A stretch of 64,000 nucleotides of DNA from Pseudomonas sp. RIT409 (GTDB lineage: Bacteria; Pseudomonadota; Gammaproteobacteria; Pseudomonadales; Pseudomonadaceae): the NCBI RefSeq assembly GCF_003052515.2, contig NZ_QARE02000019.1, positions 53,246 through 117,245 on the forward strand, in the 5' to 3' direction. The translations under genes were made by a program, and so were the position numbers. The notes under the pieces are model-generated. The model searched no databases. It saw only the letters and a program-made list of their open reading frames with translations, and had not been told where the DNA came from. Of this stretch, positions 16,713 through 26,105 are shown one piece after another (within the stretch, counting starts at the first letter, position 1; every line of letters begins with the position of its first letter).

Positions 16713-16742
16713 CGTCAGCCCAGCTATTACTAGAGGCTGACG
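16713..16742. promoter_or_regulatory. Inverted repeat in LysR-amaB divergent region
   Basis: CGTCAGCC at 16713-16720 is repeated perfectly inverted as GGCTGACG at 16735-16742 with a 14-bp spacer. It lies 62 bp before the amaB start. Size and position suit a LysR-type operator, though LysR sites usually have shorter spacers. Confidence 0.45.
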
Positions 16743-16804
16743 AAATAACCGAATAGACGTTCTGCGCCTTCGCGTTTTCGATTCATCAGAATCCAGGAGA
16801 AATC

Positions 16805-18307
16805 ATGTTAAACGCTCAGTTAAGCGACCTACTCAATGGCCTCGGCGTCGCCCCAGCGCTCTACCAGCAGGGTGACAAGCCTGTGTACACCCCCATCGAT
16901 GGCAGCCAGGTCGCTTCGGTGAGCTGGGAAAGCGCGGCTGAAGTCGAGCAGCGCATCACCCGAGCCGAACATGCCTTCGAAGCCTGGCGCAAAGTGCCTG
17001 CCCCGCGTCGTGGCGAGCTGATCCGCCTGTACGGCGAGGCGTTGCGCAAGCACAAAGCCGAGCTGGGTGAATTGGTGTCGTGGGAAGCGGGAAAGATCAC
17101 TCAAGAAGGCTTGGGTGAAGTGCAGGAAATGATCGACATCTGCGATTTTGCCGTCGGCCTGTCCCGCCAGATCTACGGCCTGACCATTGCCTCCGAGCGT
17201 CCGGGCCACCACATGCGTGAAACCTGGCACCCGCTGGGCATCGTGGGCGTGATCAGTGCGTTCAACTTCCCGGTCGCGGTCTGGTCCTGGAACACCGCGT
17301 TGGCGCTGGTGTGCGGCAACTCGGTCATCTGGAAACCGTCGGAAAAGACGCCGCTGACCGCGCTGGCCTGCCAGGCGCTGTTCGACCGCGTTGCCGCTGA
17401 GTTCCCGGAGGCGCCTCAATACCTGACGCAGTGCGTGGTGGGTGGCCGCGAGGCGGGTGAAGCCTTGGTCGACGACAGCCGCGTTGCATTGATCAGCGCC
17501 ACGGGCAGCACTCGCATGGGGCGCGAAGTGGCGCCGAAGATTGCCGCGCGTTTCGCTCGCAGCATTCTTGAGCTGGGTGGCAACAACGCGATGATTCTGG
17601 CCCCAAGCGCCGATCTGGATCTGGCGGTGCGCGCTGTCTTGTTCAGCGCCGTCGGCACGGCAGGCCAACGCTGCACCACGCTGCGCCGCCTGATCGCCCA
17701 TAACTCGGTCAAGGCCGAGTTCGTCGAGCGACTGAAGGCTGCCTACGCCAAGGTCCGCATCGGTCACCCGCTGGAAGGCAATCTCGTGGGGCCACTGATC
17801 GACCGGCAGAGCTTCGAGAACATGCAGGAGGCGCTTGAGCAAGCGCAGAGCGAAGGCGGCAAGGTGTTCGGCGGCAAGCGCCAGCTCGCCGATCAGTTCC
17901 CGAACGCGTTCTATGTTTCGCCCGCCATCGTGGAAATGCCAGAGCAGAGCGATGTGGTGCGCAGCGAGACCTTTGCGCCGATTCTGTATGTGATCGGCTA
18001 CGACGACTTCACGGACGCCGTGCGCCTGAACAACGAGGTGCCGCAAGGCCTGTCTTCGTGCATCTTCACCACCGACGTGCGCGAGGCCGAACAGTTCGTT
18101 TCAGCGTTGGGCAGCGACTGCGGCATCGCCAACGTCAACATTGGCCCGAGTGGTGCAGAGATCGGCGGCGCGTTCGGTGGCGAAAAGGAAACGGGCGGTG
18201 GCCGTGAATCCGGTTCGGATGCCTGGAAAGGCTACATGCGCCGTCAGACCGCGACCGTGAACTACTCGCGTGAGCTGCCGCTGGCGCAAGGGATTACATT
18301 TGATTGA
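16805..18307 (+). CDS. amaB: Piperideine-6-carboxylate/aminoadipate semialdehyde dehydrogenase
   Basis: An ALDH7-type aldehyde dehydrogenase of 500 residues that oxidises 2-aminoadipate semialdehyde (in equilibrium with delta1-piperideine-6-carboxylate) to 2-aminoadipate in the D-lysine/pipecolate route. Visible family motifs are FNFPVAVWSWN, the catalytic Glu in LELGGNNA, and the nucleophile Cys in GTAGQRCTTLRRL; the C-terminus has GAFGGEKETGGGRESGSD. A CAGGAG ribosome site precedes ATG 16805. Being followed by the AmaA-like oxidase and preceded by a divergent LysR gene supports the specific substrate over other aldehydes. Confidence 0.92.
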   Translation: MLNAQLSDLLNGLGVAPALYQQGDKPVYTPIDGSQVASVSWESAAEVEQRITRAEHAFEAWRKVPAPRRGELIRLYGEALRKHKAELGELVSWEAGKITQEGLGEVQEMIDICDFAVGLSRQIYGLTIASERPGHHMRETWHPLGIVGVISAFNFPVAVWSWNTALALVCGNSVIWKPSEKTPLTALACQALFDRVAAEFPEAPQYLTQCVVGGREAGEALVDDSRVALISATGSTRMGREVAPKIAARFARSILELGGNNAMILAPSADLDLAVRAVLFSAVGTAGQRCTTLRRLIAHNSVKAEFVERLKAAYAKVRIGHPLEGNLVGPLIDRQSFENMQEALEQAQSEGGKVFGGKRQLADQFPNAFYVSPAIVEMPEQSDVVRSETFAPILYVIGYDDFTDAVRLNNEVPQGLSSCIFTTDVREAEQFVSALGSDCGIANVNIGPSGAEIGGAFGGEKETGGGRESGSDAWKGYMRRQTATVNYSRELPLAQGITFD

Positions 18308-18338
18308 TGCCGTAAGTTAAGCGCCACTCCTTTGTGAC

Positions 18339-18447
18339 GATCGTGCCCACGCTCTGCGTGGGTACGCCTTGATGGACGCTCTGCGTCCGTTTTTGTGTGA
18401 CGCAGAGCGCCGCCCACGGCGTTCCCACGCGGAGCATGGGAACGATC
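18339..18447. repeat. GATCGTTCCCACGC inverted-repeat element (copy 1)
   Basis: A 109-bp element with inverted ends GATCGTGCCCACGCTCTGCG / CGGAGCATGGGAACGATC and an inner GACGCTCTGCGTC / GACGCAGAGCG hairpin. Three more copies are at 39.6, 45.7 and 49.3 kb. It lies between amaB and amaA. Confidence 0.85.
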
Positions 18448-18514
18448 AGTAACGATCGGTACAGGTATGTGGTGCAGGAAACGGTTTGGCTACGTCTCTT
18501 TCTGAGGTTTTGCG

Positions 18515-19798
18515 ATGCCGCTACGCGAAGAATGTCTGTGGGAAACGCTGACGCCGCAGAGGCCCGAGGCGCCAGCGTTGAAGGGGGAGGTGAGCGTCGA
18601 CGTCTGTGTGATCGGCGCCGGTATCACAGGGTTGTCGGCAGCGATTCACCTGCTGGAACAGGGCAAGAAAGTCGCCATCGTGGAAGCCCATCGCACCGGC
18701 CAGGGCGGCTCGGGGCGCAATGTGGGGCTGGTCAATGCCGGATTGTGGATTCCGCCCGACGAAATCGAGGCCGGTTTTGGTGAGCGGGTGGGCAGTCAGC
18801 TCAACACGATGCTCGGCAATGCGCCGTCGCTGGTGTTCAGCCTGATTGAACGGTATGGCATCGACTGCCAGGCCACGCGCAAAGGCACGCTGCACATGGC
18901 GCACAACGCCAAAGGCGAACAGGATTTGCGCAGCCGTGAAGCACAATGGAAGCGCCGTGGCGCACCCATCGAGTTACTTACCGGCAAAGCCTGCCAAGAG
19001 GCCACCGGCACCCAGGAAATCACCTCCGCGCTGCTCGATCACCGGGCGGGCACCATCAACCCAATGGCCTATACCAGTGGCCTGGCGGCGGCGGTCACCT
19101 CGCTAGGCGGGCAGCGCTTCGACCACTCGCCGGTCTCGCGGCTCGAGCGTCAGGGCCAGCGCTGGTGTGTGATCACCGATGGCGGTTCGGTCATCGCCGA
19201 TCAGGTGGTCATTGCTTCCAACGCTTACACCGAAGGAGAGTGGACTCAACTGCGTCGCAGCTTTTTTCCCGGCTACTACTATCAGGTCGCTTCCGCGCCC
19301 CTGACCGAAGAAGCTGCGCAGCAAATCCTGCCCGGTGGCCAGGGTTCATGGGACACACGCCAGGTGTTGAGCAGCATTCGTCGTGATGCCGACGGGCGTC
19401 TGCTGCTGGGCAGCCTGGGCAACGGCAATCAAAAGCCGGCGTGGTTTCTCAAAGCCTGGGCCGACCGGGTTCAGCAGCACTACTTCCCGTATTTGAAGAA
19501 GGTCGAATGGGAATGCGCCTGGACCGGATGCATCGCATTCACCCCCGATCATCTGCTGCGCATGTTCGAGCCTGCACCAGGACTGGTCGCCGTCACGGGA
19601 TACAACGGTCGAGGCAATACGACCGGCACCGTGGTGGGCAAGGCGTTCGCCGACTACCTGTGCAGTGGCGACCCTCAGGTGCTGCCAATTCCGTTCTCCC
19701 CCATGCAGCCGCTCTCTGGCATCGGTTTGCGCAGTGCGCTGTATGAGGCTGGCTTTTCGCTATACCATGCCGGTCAGTGTTTGAGAATTGTGATCTAG
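18515..19798 (+). CDS. amaA: L-pipecolate oxidase-like FAD oxidoreductase
   Basis: A 427-residue DAO-type FAD-dependent oxidoreductase. The N-terminal dinucleotide-binding motif is CVIGAGITGLSAAIHLLEQG (residues ~31-50), with a second flavin loop GGSGRNVGLVNAG and the C-terminal FAD segment VTGYNGRGNTTGTVVGKAF. Following amaB, it fits AmaA, which oxidises L-pipecolate to piperideine-6-carboxylate, the substrate of AmaB. A relative acting on another cyclic or N-methyl amino acid is possible, but neighbourhood favours pipecolate. A repeat element separates it from amaB, so it may have separate expression. Confidence 0.87.
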   Translation: MPLREECLWETLTPQRPEAPALKGEVSVDVCVIGAGITGLSAAIHLLEQGKKVAIVEAHRTGQGGSGRNVGLVNAGLWIPPDEIEAGFGERVGSQLNTMLGNAPSLVFSLIERYGIDCQATRKGTLHMAHNAKGEQDLRSREAQWKRRGAPIELLTGKACQEATGTQEITSALLDHRAGTINPMAYTSGLAAAVTSLGGQRFDHSPVSRLERQGQRWCVITDGGSVIADQVVIASNAYTEGEWTQLRRSFFPGYYYQVASAPLTEEAAQQILPGGQGSWDTRQVLSSIRRDADGRLLLGSLGNGNQKPAWFLKAWADRVQQHYFPYLKKVEWECAWTGCIAFTPDHLLRMFEPAPGLVAVTGYNGRGNTTGTVVGKAFADYLCSGDPQVLPIPFSPMQPLSGIGLRSALYEAGFSLYHAGQCLRIVI

Positions 19799-20085
19799 TG
19801 CGGGACTTGAAACCTTCGCCAGCACCTTTCGTACATCCGGTCGCCTGAAATGGTGCGTCCCGTAGCGGCTTCGCACCGGGGGTGTGCAGTTCGGTGACGC
19901 AGGCTGTTACAACAGGGTTGTACAGGTTGGCGCGTCGAGGTTGCTCGTCCCGACGTCACGGGTTGCTCTTTTGAAGTCGCAGGGTTGCACCTTGCGCGGT
20001 TTAGACGGTTGCACGCCCAGTGAAAAAGGGCCCGAATCAGTCAAATAACAACAAATCGATGACTTTTTTAAGAATAAAAAACCGA
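19799..20085. other. Intergenic region after amaA
   Basis: No gene is seen in the 355 bp between amaA and braC. Besides the phased GGTTGC repeats and the sigma-54 promoter listed separately, it has a weak hairpin after amaA (GGTGCG 19852 / CGCACC 19872) and an A/T-rich segment at 20040-20085. Confidence 0.5.
19916..20011. promoter_or_regulatory. Phased GGTTGC repeats upstream of braC promoter
   Basis: GGTTG occurs six times (19916, 19925, 19939, 19961, 19983, 20007). The last four read GGTTGC(T/A)C and are spaced 22, 22 and 24 bp, about two helical turns, all in the same orientation and ending 75 bp before the sigma-54 promoter. This resembles an upstream activating sequence for an enhancer-binding protein. 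The activator is unknown. Confidence 0.55.
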
Positions 20086-20101
20086 TGGCACGGCGCTTGC
20101 T
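20086..20101 (+). promoter_or_regulatory. Sigma-54 (-24/-12) promoter of braC
   Basis: TGGCACGGCGCTTGCT is an exact match to the RpoN consensus TGGCACG-N4-TTGCT. It sits in the 356-bp gap after amaA and predicts a start near 20112, with a ~43-nt leader before braC. A-tracts just upstream (20064-20081) could assist bending. Confidence 0.85.
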
Positions 20102-20154
20102 CAGAGCATCTCTGTGGTCGCAGTGCTAATTAAAAAACCTAGGAGCACCAACTC

Positions 20155-21288
20155 ATGTCGCAGACGTTTTACAGGAAAGGCTTTCTGGCACTCGCAGTCG
20201 CTACTGCAATAGGTGCAGCTGGTTTTGCGCAGGCTGACGTCAAGATCGGCGTCGCAGGCCCCATGACCGGTGCCAACGCCTCGTTCGGCCAGCAGTACAT
20301 GAAGGGCGCTCAGGCAGCAGCCGATGCCATCAACGCCGCAGGCGGCGTGAACGGCGAGAAGATCGTTCTGGTTCAGGGCGACGACGCGTGCGAGCCGAAA
20401 CAGGCCGTGGCCGTTGCCAACAAGATGTCTCAGGAAAAAGTCGCCGGCGTTGTCGGCCACTTCTGCTCTTCTTCGACCATTCCTGCGTCGGAAGTCTATG
20501 ACGAAGCCGGCATCATCGCGATTACCCCAGGTTCCACCAACCCGACTGTGACCGAACGCGGCCTGAGCGCCATGTTCCGCATGTGCGGCCGTGACGACCA
20601 GCAAGGCGTTGTGGCGGGTGATTACATCGTCGACGTGCTCAAAGGCAAAAAAATCGCTGTCATCAACGACAAGGACACCTACGGCAAAGGCCTGGCGGAC
20701 GCTACCGCCAAGCAACTGACTGCACGTGGCGTGAAGCCGGTTCTGGAAGAAGGCCTGACCCGTGGCGAGAAGGACTTCAGCGCCCTGGTGACCAAGATCC
20801 GTTCTGTCGGTGCCGACGTGGTTTACTTCGGTGGCCTGCATCCGGAAGCCGGCCCGTTGGTTCGCCAACTGCGTGAGCAAGGCCTGAAAGACGTCAAGTT
20901 CATGTCCGACGACGGCGTCGTCACCGACGAACTGGTCACCACCGCCGGTGGCGCTCAATACGTTGACGGCGTGTACATGACCTTCGGCGCCGACCCACGT
21001 CTGCTGCCCGACAGCAAGGCTGTGGTCGAGCAGTTCCGCAAGTCTGGCTATGAGCCTGAAGGCTACACTCTGTATGCCTATGCATCGGTGCAGGCGCTGG
21101 CCGCCGGCTTCAACGGTGCGAAGTCCAACAAGGGCGAAGCCGCTGCCGCATTCCTCAAGTCCCATCCAGTGAAAACCGTCATGGGCGAAAAAGCCTGGGA
21201 CGCGAAAGGCGACCTGAAGGTCTCCGACTACGTGGTTTACCAGTGGGACAAGGACGGCAAATACCACCAGCTTGAAAAACAGAAGTGA
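20155..21288 (+). CDS. braC: Branched-chain amino acid ABC transporter, periplasmic binding protein
   Basis: A LivJ/LivK/BraC-type periplasmic binding protein capturing leucine, isoleucine, valine and related amino acids for the BraDEFG transporter. The 377-residue protein has a signal peptide (cleavage after FAQA, mature start DVKIGVAGPMTGANA) and the usual two-lobe type I fold, with a short disulfide loop from DDACEPKQ to GHFCSSS. It heads the operon and is separated from the permease genes by a hairpin that may raise braC mRNA stability. Its promoter is sigma-54 type. Confidence 0.96.
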   Translation: MSQTFYRKGFLALAVATAIGAAGFAQADVKIGVAGPMTGANASFGQQYMKGAQAAADAINAAGGVNGEKIVLVQGDDACEPKQAVAVANKMSQEKVAGVVGHFCSSSTIPASEVYDEAGIIAITPGSTNPTVTERGLSAMFRMCGRDDQQGVVAGDYIVDVLKGKKIAVINDKDTYGKGLADATAKQLTARGVKPVLEEGLTRGEKDFSALVTKIRSVGADVVYFGGLHPEAGPLVRQLREQGLKDVKFMSDDGVVTDELVTTAGGAQYVDGVYMTFGADPRLLPDSKAVVEQFRKSGYEPEGYTLYAYASVQALAAGFNGAKSNKGEAAAAFLKSHPVKTVMGEKAWDAKGDLKVSDYVVYQWDKDGKYHQLEKQK

Positions 21289-21351
21289 GTTGAGCGCCTA
21301 GTCGAGCGAGCGGCTCAGCGGGCTTGGAACCTCTGCGCCGCTTGATTCGGT

Positions 21352-21382
21352 AATCGGCGCCGCCTTGTGTGGCGCCGGATTT
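21352..21382 (+). terminator. Hairpin between braC and braD
   Basis: AATCGGCGCC / GGCGCCGGATT form a GC-rich stem (core GGCGCC, 21356-21361 and 21371-21376) with a 9-base loop, 64 bp after braC. There is no long T-run. It is more likely an attenuator or 3'-end stabiliser giving excess binding protein than a full terminator. Confidence 0.55.
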
Positions 21383-21472
21383 CTTCTGTTGCCATCGAGT
21401 GTGTCCCGCTGCGCCTCACGAGGGTGTTGCCGGTCCGCACCAGGTTGGCCTTCAAGTTCGTGAGCGTGCGTG

Positions 21473-22387
<915 letters not shown>

Positions 22388-22389
22388 CC

Positions 22390-23685
22390 ATGTCTGCTCC
22401 TGTCAAACCCATCGATATCAAACAAAGCGTGATCGACGCTGTGCTGGCGGGTCTGCTGTCACTGATCGTGTTCGGTCCCATCGTCGGCATCGTGCTGGAT
22501 GGCTACGACTTCAACCTGCAGCCGGGCCGCGTCGCGGCACTGGTCGGCGTGGTGGTGGTCGGCCGTTTCTTCATGAGCCTCTTTCTGCAGACGCCCAAGG
22601 GCCGTGCGATCGCCGACAGCTTCGAGCGTCCGGGATCGGGCGTGCATGTGCTGCCGCCGGGTTACAAGACGCGGTTGCGCTTCATCATTCCGCTGATGAT
22701 CCTGATTGCTGTGATCTTTCCGGTGTTCGCCGACAAATACGTGCTGACGGTGGTCATCCTTGGTTTGATCTACGTCCTGTTGGGCCTGGGCCTGAACATC
22801 GTGGTCGGTCTGGCTGGCCTGCTCGACCTGGGTTACGTGGCGTTCTACGCCATTGGCGCGTACGGGCTCGCGCTCGGCTATCAATACCTCGGGTTGGGCT
22901 TCTGGTCAGCGCTGCCCTTGGCGGCCATTGCCGCAGCGTTCGCCGGTTGCATCCTGGGCTTCCCCGTCTTGCGCATGCACGGCGATTACCTGGCGATCGT
23001 GACCCTAGGCTTCGGTGAAATCATTCGCCTGGTGCTCAACAACTGGCTGTCGTTCACCGGTGGGCCGAATGGCGTCCCAGTGCCTTCGCCGACCTTTTTC
23101 GGTCTGGAGTTCGGGCGCCGCGCCAAAGACGGCGGCATTCCGATCCATGAATACTTCGGTTTCGAATACAACCCGGACTTGAAATTCATTTTCATCTATA
23201 CCGTGCTGTTCCTCGTGGTGCTGGCCGTGTTGTACATCAAGCATCGCCTGACCCGCATGCCGGTCGGTCGCGCTTGGGAAGCCCTGCGTGAAGACGAGAT
23301 CGCGTGCCGCTCCATGGGCCTGAACCATGTGCTGGTCAAGCTCTCGGCCTTCACCATCGGCGCTTCGACCGCAGGGCTGGCCGGCGTGTTCTTCGCCAGC
23401 TATCAGGGCTTCGTCAACCCGACGTCGTTTACGTTCTTCGAGTCGGCATTGATCCTCGCCATCGTCGTACTGGGCGGCATGGGCTCCACCGTCGGGGTGG
23501 TCATTGCCGCGTTCGTCTTGACCGTTGCGCCGGAAATGTTGCGCAGCTTCGCCGAATACCGCGTTCTGCTGTTCGGCGTCCTGATGGTGTTGATGATGAT
23601 CTGGCGCCCGCGGGGCCTGATCCGAATCAGCCGAACCGGCGTACAACCACGCAAAGGCGTGCTGGCAAAAGCGGAGGGCGTGTGA
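22390..23685 (+). CDS. braE: Branched-chain amino acid permease, LivM type
   Basis: Second permease subunit, 431 residues, with an N-terminal extension of two or three extra membrane segments typical of LivM, then the conserved core (GLGLNIVVGLAGLLDLGYVAFYAIGAY, HGDYLAIVTLGFGEIIRL, IVVLGGMGSTVGVVIAA). The open frame extends upstream into braD, but ATG 22390, just after the braD stop, is the sensible start. It overlaps the next start by one base (TGATG). Confidence 0.95.
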   Translation: MSAPVKPIDIKQSVIDAVLAGLLSLIVFGPIVGIVLDGYDFNLQPGRVAALVGVVVVGRFFMSLFLQTPKGRAIADSFERPGSGVHVLPPGYKTRLRFIIPLMILIAVIFPVFADKYVLTVVILGLIYVLLGLGLNIVVGLAGLLDLGYVAFYAIGAYGLALGYQYLGLGFWSALPLAAIAAAFAGCILGFPVLRMHGDYLAIVTLGFGEIIRLVLNNWLSFTGGPNGVPVPSPTFFGLEFGRRAKDGGIPIHEYFGFEYNPDLKFIFIYTVLFLVVLAVLYIKHRLTRMPVGRAWEALREDEIACRSMGLNHVLVKLSAFTIGASTAGLAGVFFASYQGFVNPTSFTFFESALILAIVVLGGMGSTVGVVIAAFVLTVAPEMLRSFAEYRVLLFGVLMVLMMIWRPRGLIRISRTGVQPRKGVLAKAEGV

Positions 23686-24560
23686 TGAGCGACGAAATCG
23701 TTCTGTCCGTCGAACACCTGATGATGCATTTCGGCGGCATCAAGGCCCTCAGCGATGTCAGCCTCGAAGTGCGGCGCAACTCGATCTTCGCCCTGATCGG
23801 CCCTAACGGGGCAGGCAAGACCACGGTCTTCAATTGCCTGACCGGCTTTTACAAGGCCACGGGCGGGCGCATCGAACTCAATGCGCGGGGCAAGAAAACC
23901 GACGTCATTCAGCTGCTGGGTGAACAGTTCCGCGCCAGCGACTTCGCTTCGCCCAAGCGTTTCGGCAGCCGCCTTTATTACAAGATGTTCGGCGGCACCC
24001 ACCTGGTGAACCGCGCCGGGCTGGCGAGGACGTTCCAGAACATACGGCTGTTCAAGGAAATGTCCGTCGTCGAGAACCTCCTCGTTGCCCAGCACATGTG
24101 GGTCAACCGCAACATGATCGCGGGCATCCTTAACACCAAGGGGTATCGCAAGGCCGAAGAGGACGCCATGAACACGGCGTTCTACTGGCTGGAGGTGGTC
24201 GACCTGGTGGACTGCGCCAACCGCCTGGCTGGCGAGCTTTCGTATGGCCAGCAACGGCGCCTGGAAATCGCCCGCGCCATGTGCACCCGTCCGCAGGTGA
24301 TTTGCCTGGACGAGCCAGCCGCAGGCCTCAACCCGCAGGAAACCGAAGCACTGAGCGGCATGATCCGCCACCTGCGCGACGAACATGACATGACGATCGT
24401 GCTGATCGAGCACGACATGGGCATGGTCATGGGCATTTCCGATGACATTGTCGTGCTCGACCATGGCAATGTCATCGCCAAGGGCAAACCGGAGCAGATT
24501 CGCAACGATCCAAAAGTGATCGCCGCGTATCTGGGTGCTGATGAAGAGGAGTTGGTATGA
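23685..24560 (+). CDS. braF: Branched-chain amino acid ABC ATPase, LivG type
   Basis: One of two cytosolic ATPases of the importer; 291 residues. Walker A GPNGAGKTT, signature LSYGQQRRLEIARA, Walker B ICLDEPAAGLNP and the switch His in VLIEHDMGMV are all present. It has the LivG-type insertion between Walker A and the Q-loop (LNARGKKTDVIQLLGEQFRA). ATG 23685 overlaps the braE stop; its own stop overlaps the braG start by 4 bp, so expression is coupled. Confidence 0.96.
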   Translation: MSDEIVLSVEHLMMHFGGIKALSDVSLEVRRNSIFALIGPNGAGKTTVFNCLTGFYKATGGRIELNARGKKTDVIQLLGEQFRASDFASPKRFGSRLYYKMFGGTHLVNRAGLARTFQNIRLFKEMSVVENLLVAQHMWVNRNMIAGILNTKGYRKAEEDAMNTAFYWLEVVDLVDCANRLAGELSYGQQRRLEIARAMCTRPQVICLDEPAAGLNPQETEALSGMIRHLRDEHDMTIVLIEHDMGMVMGISDDIVVLDHGNVIAKGKPEQIRNDPKVIAAYLGADEEELV

Positions 24561-25273
24561 GTAAGCCGATCCTCGAAATGAAAGAGATCGACGTGTACTA
24601 CGGGCCGATTCAGGCCCTGAAAAAGGTCTCGCTGCACATCAACGAAGGTGAAACGGTCAGCCTGATCGGCTCCAACGGCGCGGGTAAGTCCACGCTGTTG
24701 ATGTCCATTTTCGGTCAGCCACGGGCCGCACGCGGGCAGATTATCTATCAAGGTACCGACATCACTCAGAAGTCGTCTCACTACATCGCGTCCAACGGCA
24801 TCGCGCAGTCTCCGGAGGGGCGTCGCGTGTTCCCGGATATGTCAGTGGAAGAGAACCTGATGATGGGCACTATCCCCATTGGGGATCAGTACGCCAAGGA
24901 AGACATGCAACGGATGTTCAACCTGTTCCCGCGCCTCAAGGAGCGTCGCAACCAGCGGGCGATGACCATGTCAGGCGGGGAGCAACAGATGCTTGCGATT
25001 GCACGTGCCCTGATGAGCCGTCCCAAGCTCTTGCTCCTGGACGAGCCGAGCCTGGGGCTGGCGCCGATCATCGTGAAACAGATCTTCTCCACCTTGCGTG
25101 AACTGGCTCAAACGGGCATGACGATTTTTCTCGTCGAGCAGAATGCCAACCACGCGCTGAAGCTGTCGGACCGCGCGTACGTCATGGTCAATGGCGAAAT
25201 TCGCCTCACGGGCACGGGGCAGGAGTTGTTGACGAACGAAGAAGTGAGAAACGCGTACCTCGGCGGCCACTGA
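24557..25273 (+). CDS. braG: Branched-chain amino acid ABC ATPase, LivF type
   Basis: The second ATPase of the importer; 238 residues. It has Walker A GSNGAGKSTL, signature MSGGEQQMLAIARA, Walker B LLLLDEPSLGLAP and switch FLVEQNANHAL. The 4-bp ATGA overlap with braF ensures coupled synthesis. It is the last gene of the bra operon, closed by a strong terminator 26 bp downstream. Confidence 0.96.
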   Translation: MSKPILEMKEIDVYYGPIQALKKVSLHINEGETVSLIGSNGAGKSTLLMSIFGQPRAARGQIIYQGTDITQKSSHYIASNGIAQSPEGRRVFPDMSVEENLMMGTIPIGDQYAKEDMQRMFNLFPRLKERRNQRAMTMSGGEQQMLAIARALMSRPKLLLLDEPSLGLAPIIVKQIFSTLRELAQTGMTIFLVEQNANHALKLSDRAYVMVNGEIRLTGTGQELLTNEEVRNAYLGGH

Positions 25274-25298
25274 GTCGGTCCGTTGCGCTGACCTCATG

Positions 25299-25336
25299 AA
25301 CGCCCCGGGTGGATACACACCGGGGCGTTTTTTTTG
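25299..25336 (+). terminator. Terminator of the bra operon followed by poly-G
   Basis: A 10-bp GC-rich stem (AACGCCCCGG / CCGGGGCGTT) is followed by eight T residues. Immediately after comes an uninterrupted run of eleven G (25336-25346). Confidence 0.92.
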
Positions 25337-25346
25337 GGGGGGGGGG

Positions 25347-26105
25347 AGCAAGGCTGACCGGCTCTGCCGAGCGCCGTGCTGGCTGATTCGAGCTCCGGCG
25401 CGCCGTTGTGGAAAACCTTTTTGAGCAGTTGCCAAACCGCGACAGTTAGCCGCTGCAAACAGTTGTTTTGTCACGGTTTTGACTTGTTCAGTTTTACTGT
25501 GGAGTCTGCTGTGAATAACTTGGTGGCAGATAGCTACAAGCCTTTATCCACGTGGGCTCTGGCGCGTTGGTTATAATTTGAACAGTTGTTTTGGGTCCTG
25601 TTTTCTGCAGGTTTGTCAACGGTTGGCGGGCTGGTATTTTATACAGCTTTTGACAGTGAAGGATCTGTGGATAACTCTGTGTGCAACCCTTGGAAAGAGC
25701 GCTGCGGATAGCGTTATCCGAGGGTGGAGGCGGTCGATCTTGACCGCCTAGGCGAATCGTCGGAGTCAAGGCCGTTCCGACAAGCGAGATCGGTCAAGCG
25801 CAATCGTCGTTGATGTGGCCTACCGGGGCCTGGCGCGTTTGCTTGCATCGGCTGAAGTTGCCCCCGGATTTTGTGCATCCGGCTGTGGATAAGGTGGGCA
25901 AAAGCGTCCGCAGCCCATGCAGTACAAGGCTTGCAGAGGATTGGTCGTTTTTTGTACGGTGCAGCAAGCCAAAGGCGCTGCTTCATGACAGGCTTGATCC
26001 CGAACCGTCTGCGCGGGCATTCTCCAGAACTTTCCTACACGCAACGCGCTTGCTTGCGTCAATCCGAGCTGTCCTTCAGCCGAAACCCTCAGTCAGGAGA
26101 ATCAA
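25347..26105. other. Gene-free 0.76-kb region with DnaA-box-like sites and hairpins
   Basis: No convincing coding sequence lies on either strand. It is visibly more AT-rich than its surroundings between ~25430 and 25680. It holds four DnaA-box-like 9-mers: TGTGAATAA (25510), TTATCCACG (25544), TGTGGATAA (25666) and TGTGGATAA (25884). Two perfect small hairpins follow each other at 25705-25720 (CGGATA/TATCCG) and 25728-25749 (AGGCGGTC/GACCGCCT). A structured RNA or a protein-binding locus is possible. The promoter of the downstream SDR gene must also be here. Confidence 0.55.

Noticed and set aside
16665..16800. Sigma-54 promoter before amaB
   Set aside because: No GG-N10-GC element with correct spacing was found; the gap is better explained by LysR-type control.
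25500..25900. Chromosomal replication origin
   Set aside because: Several DnaA-box-like 9-mers cluster here, but dnaA, dnaN, rpmH and gyrB, which flank oriC in Pseudomonas, are absent, and the boxes are too far apart for a typical origin.
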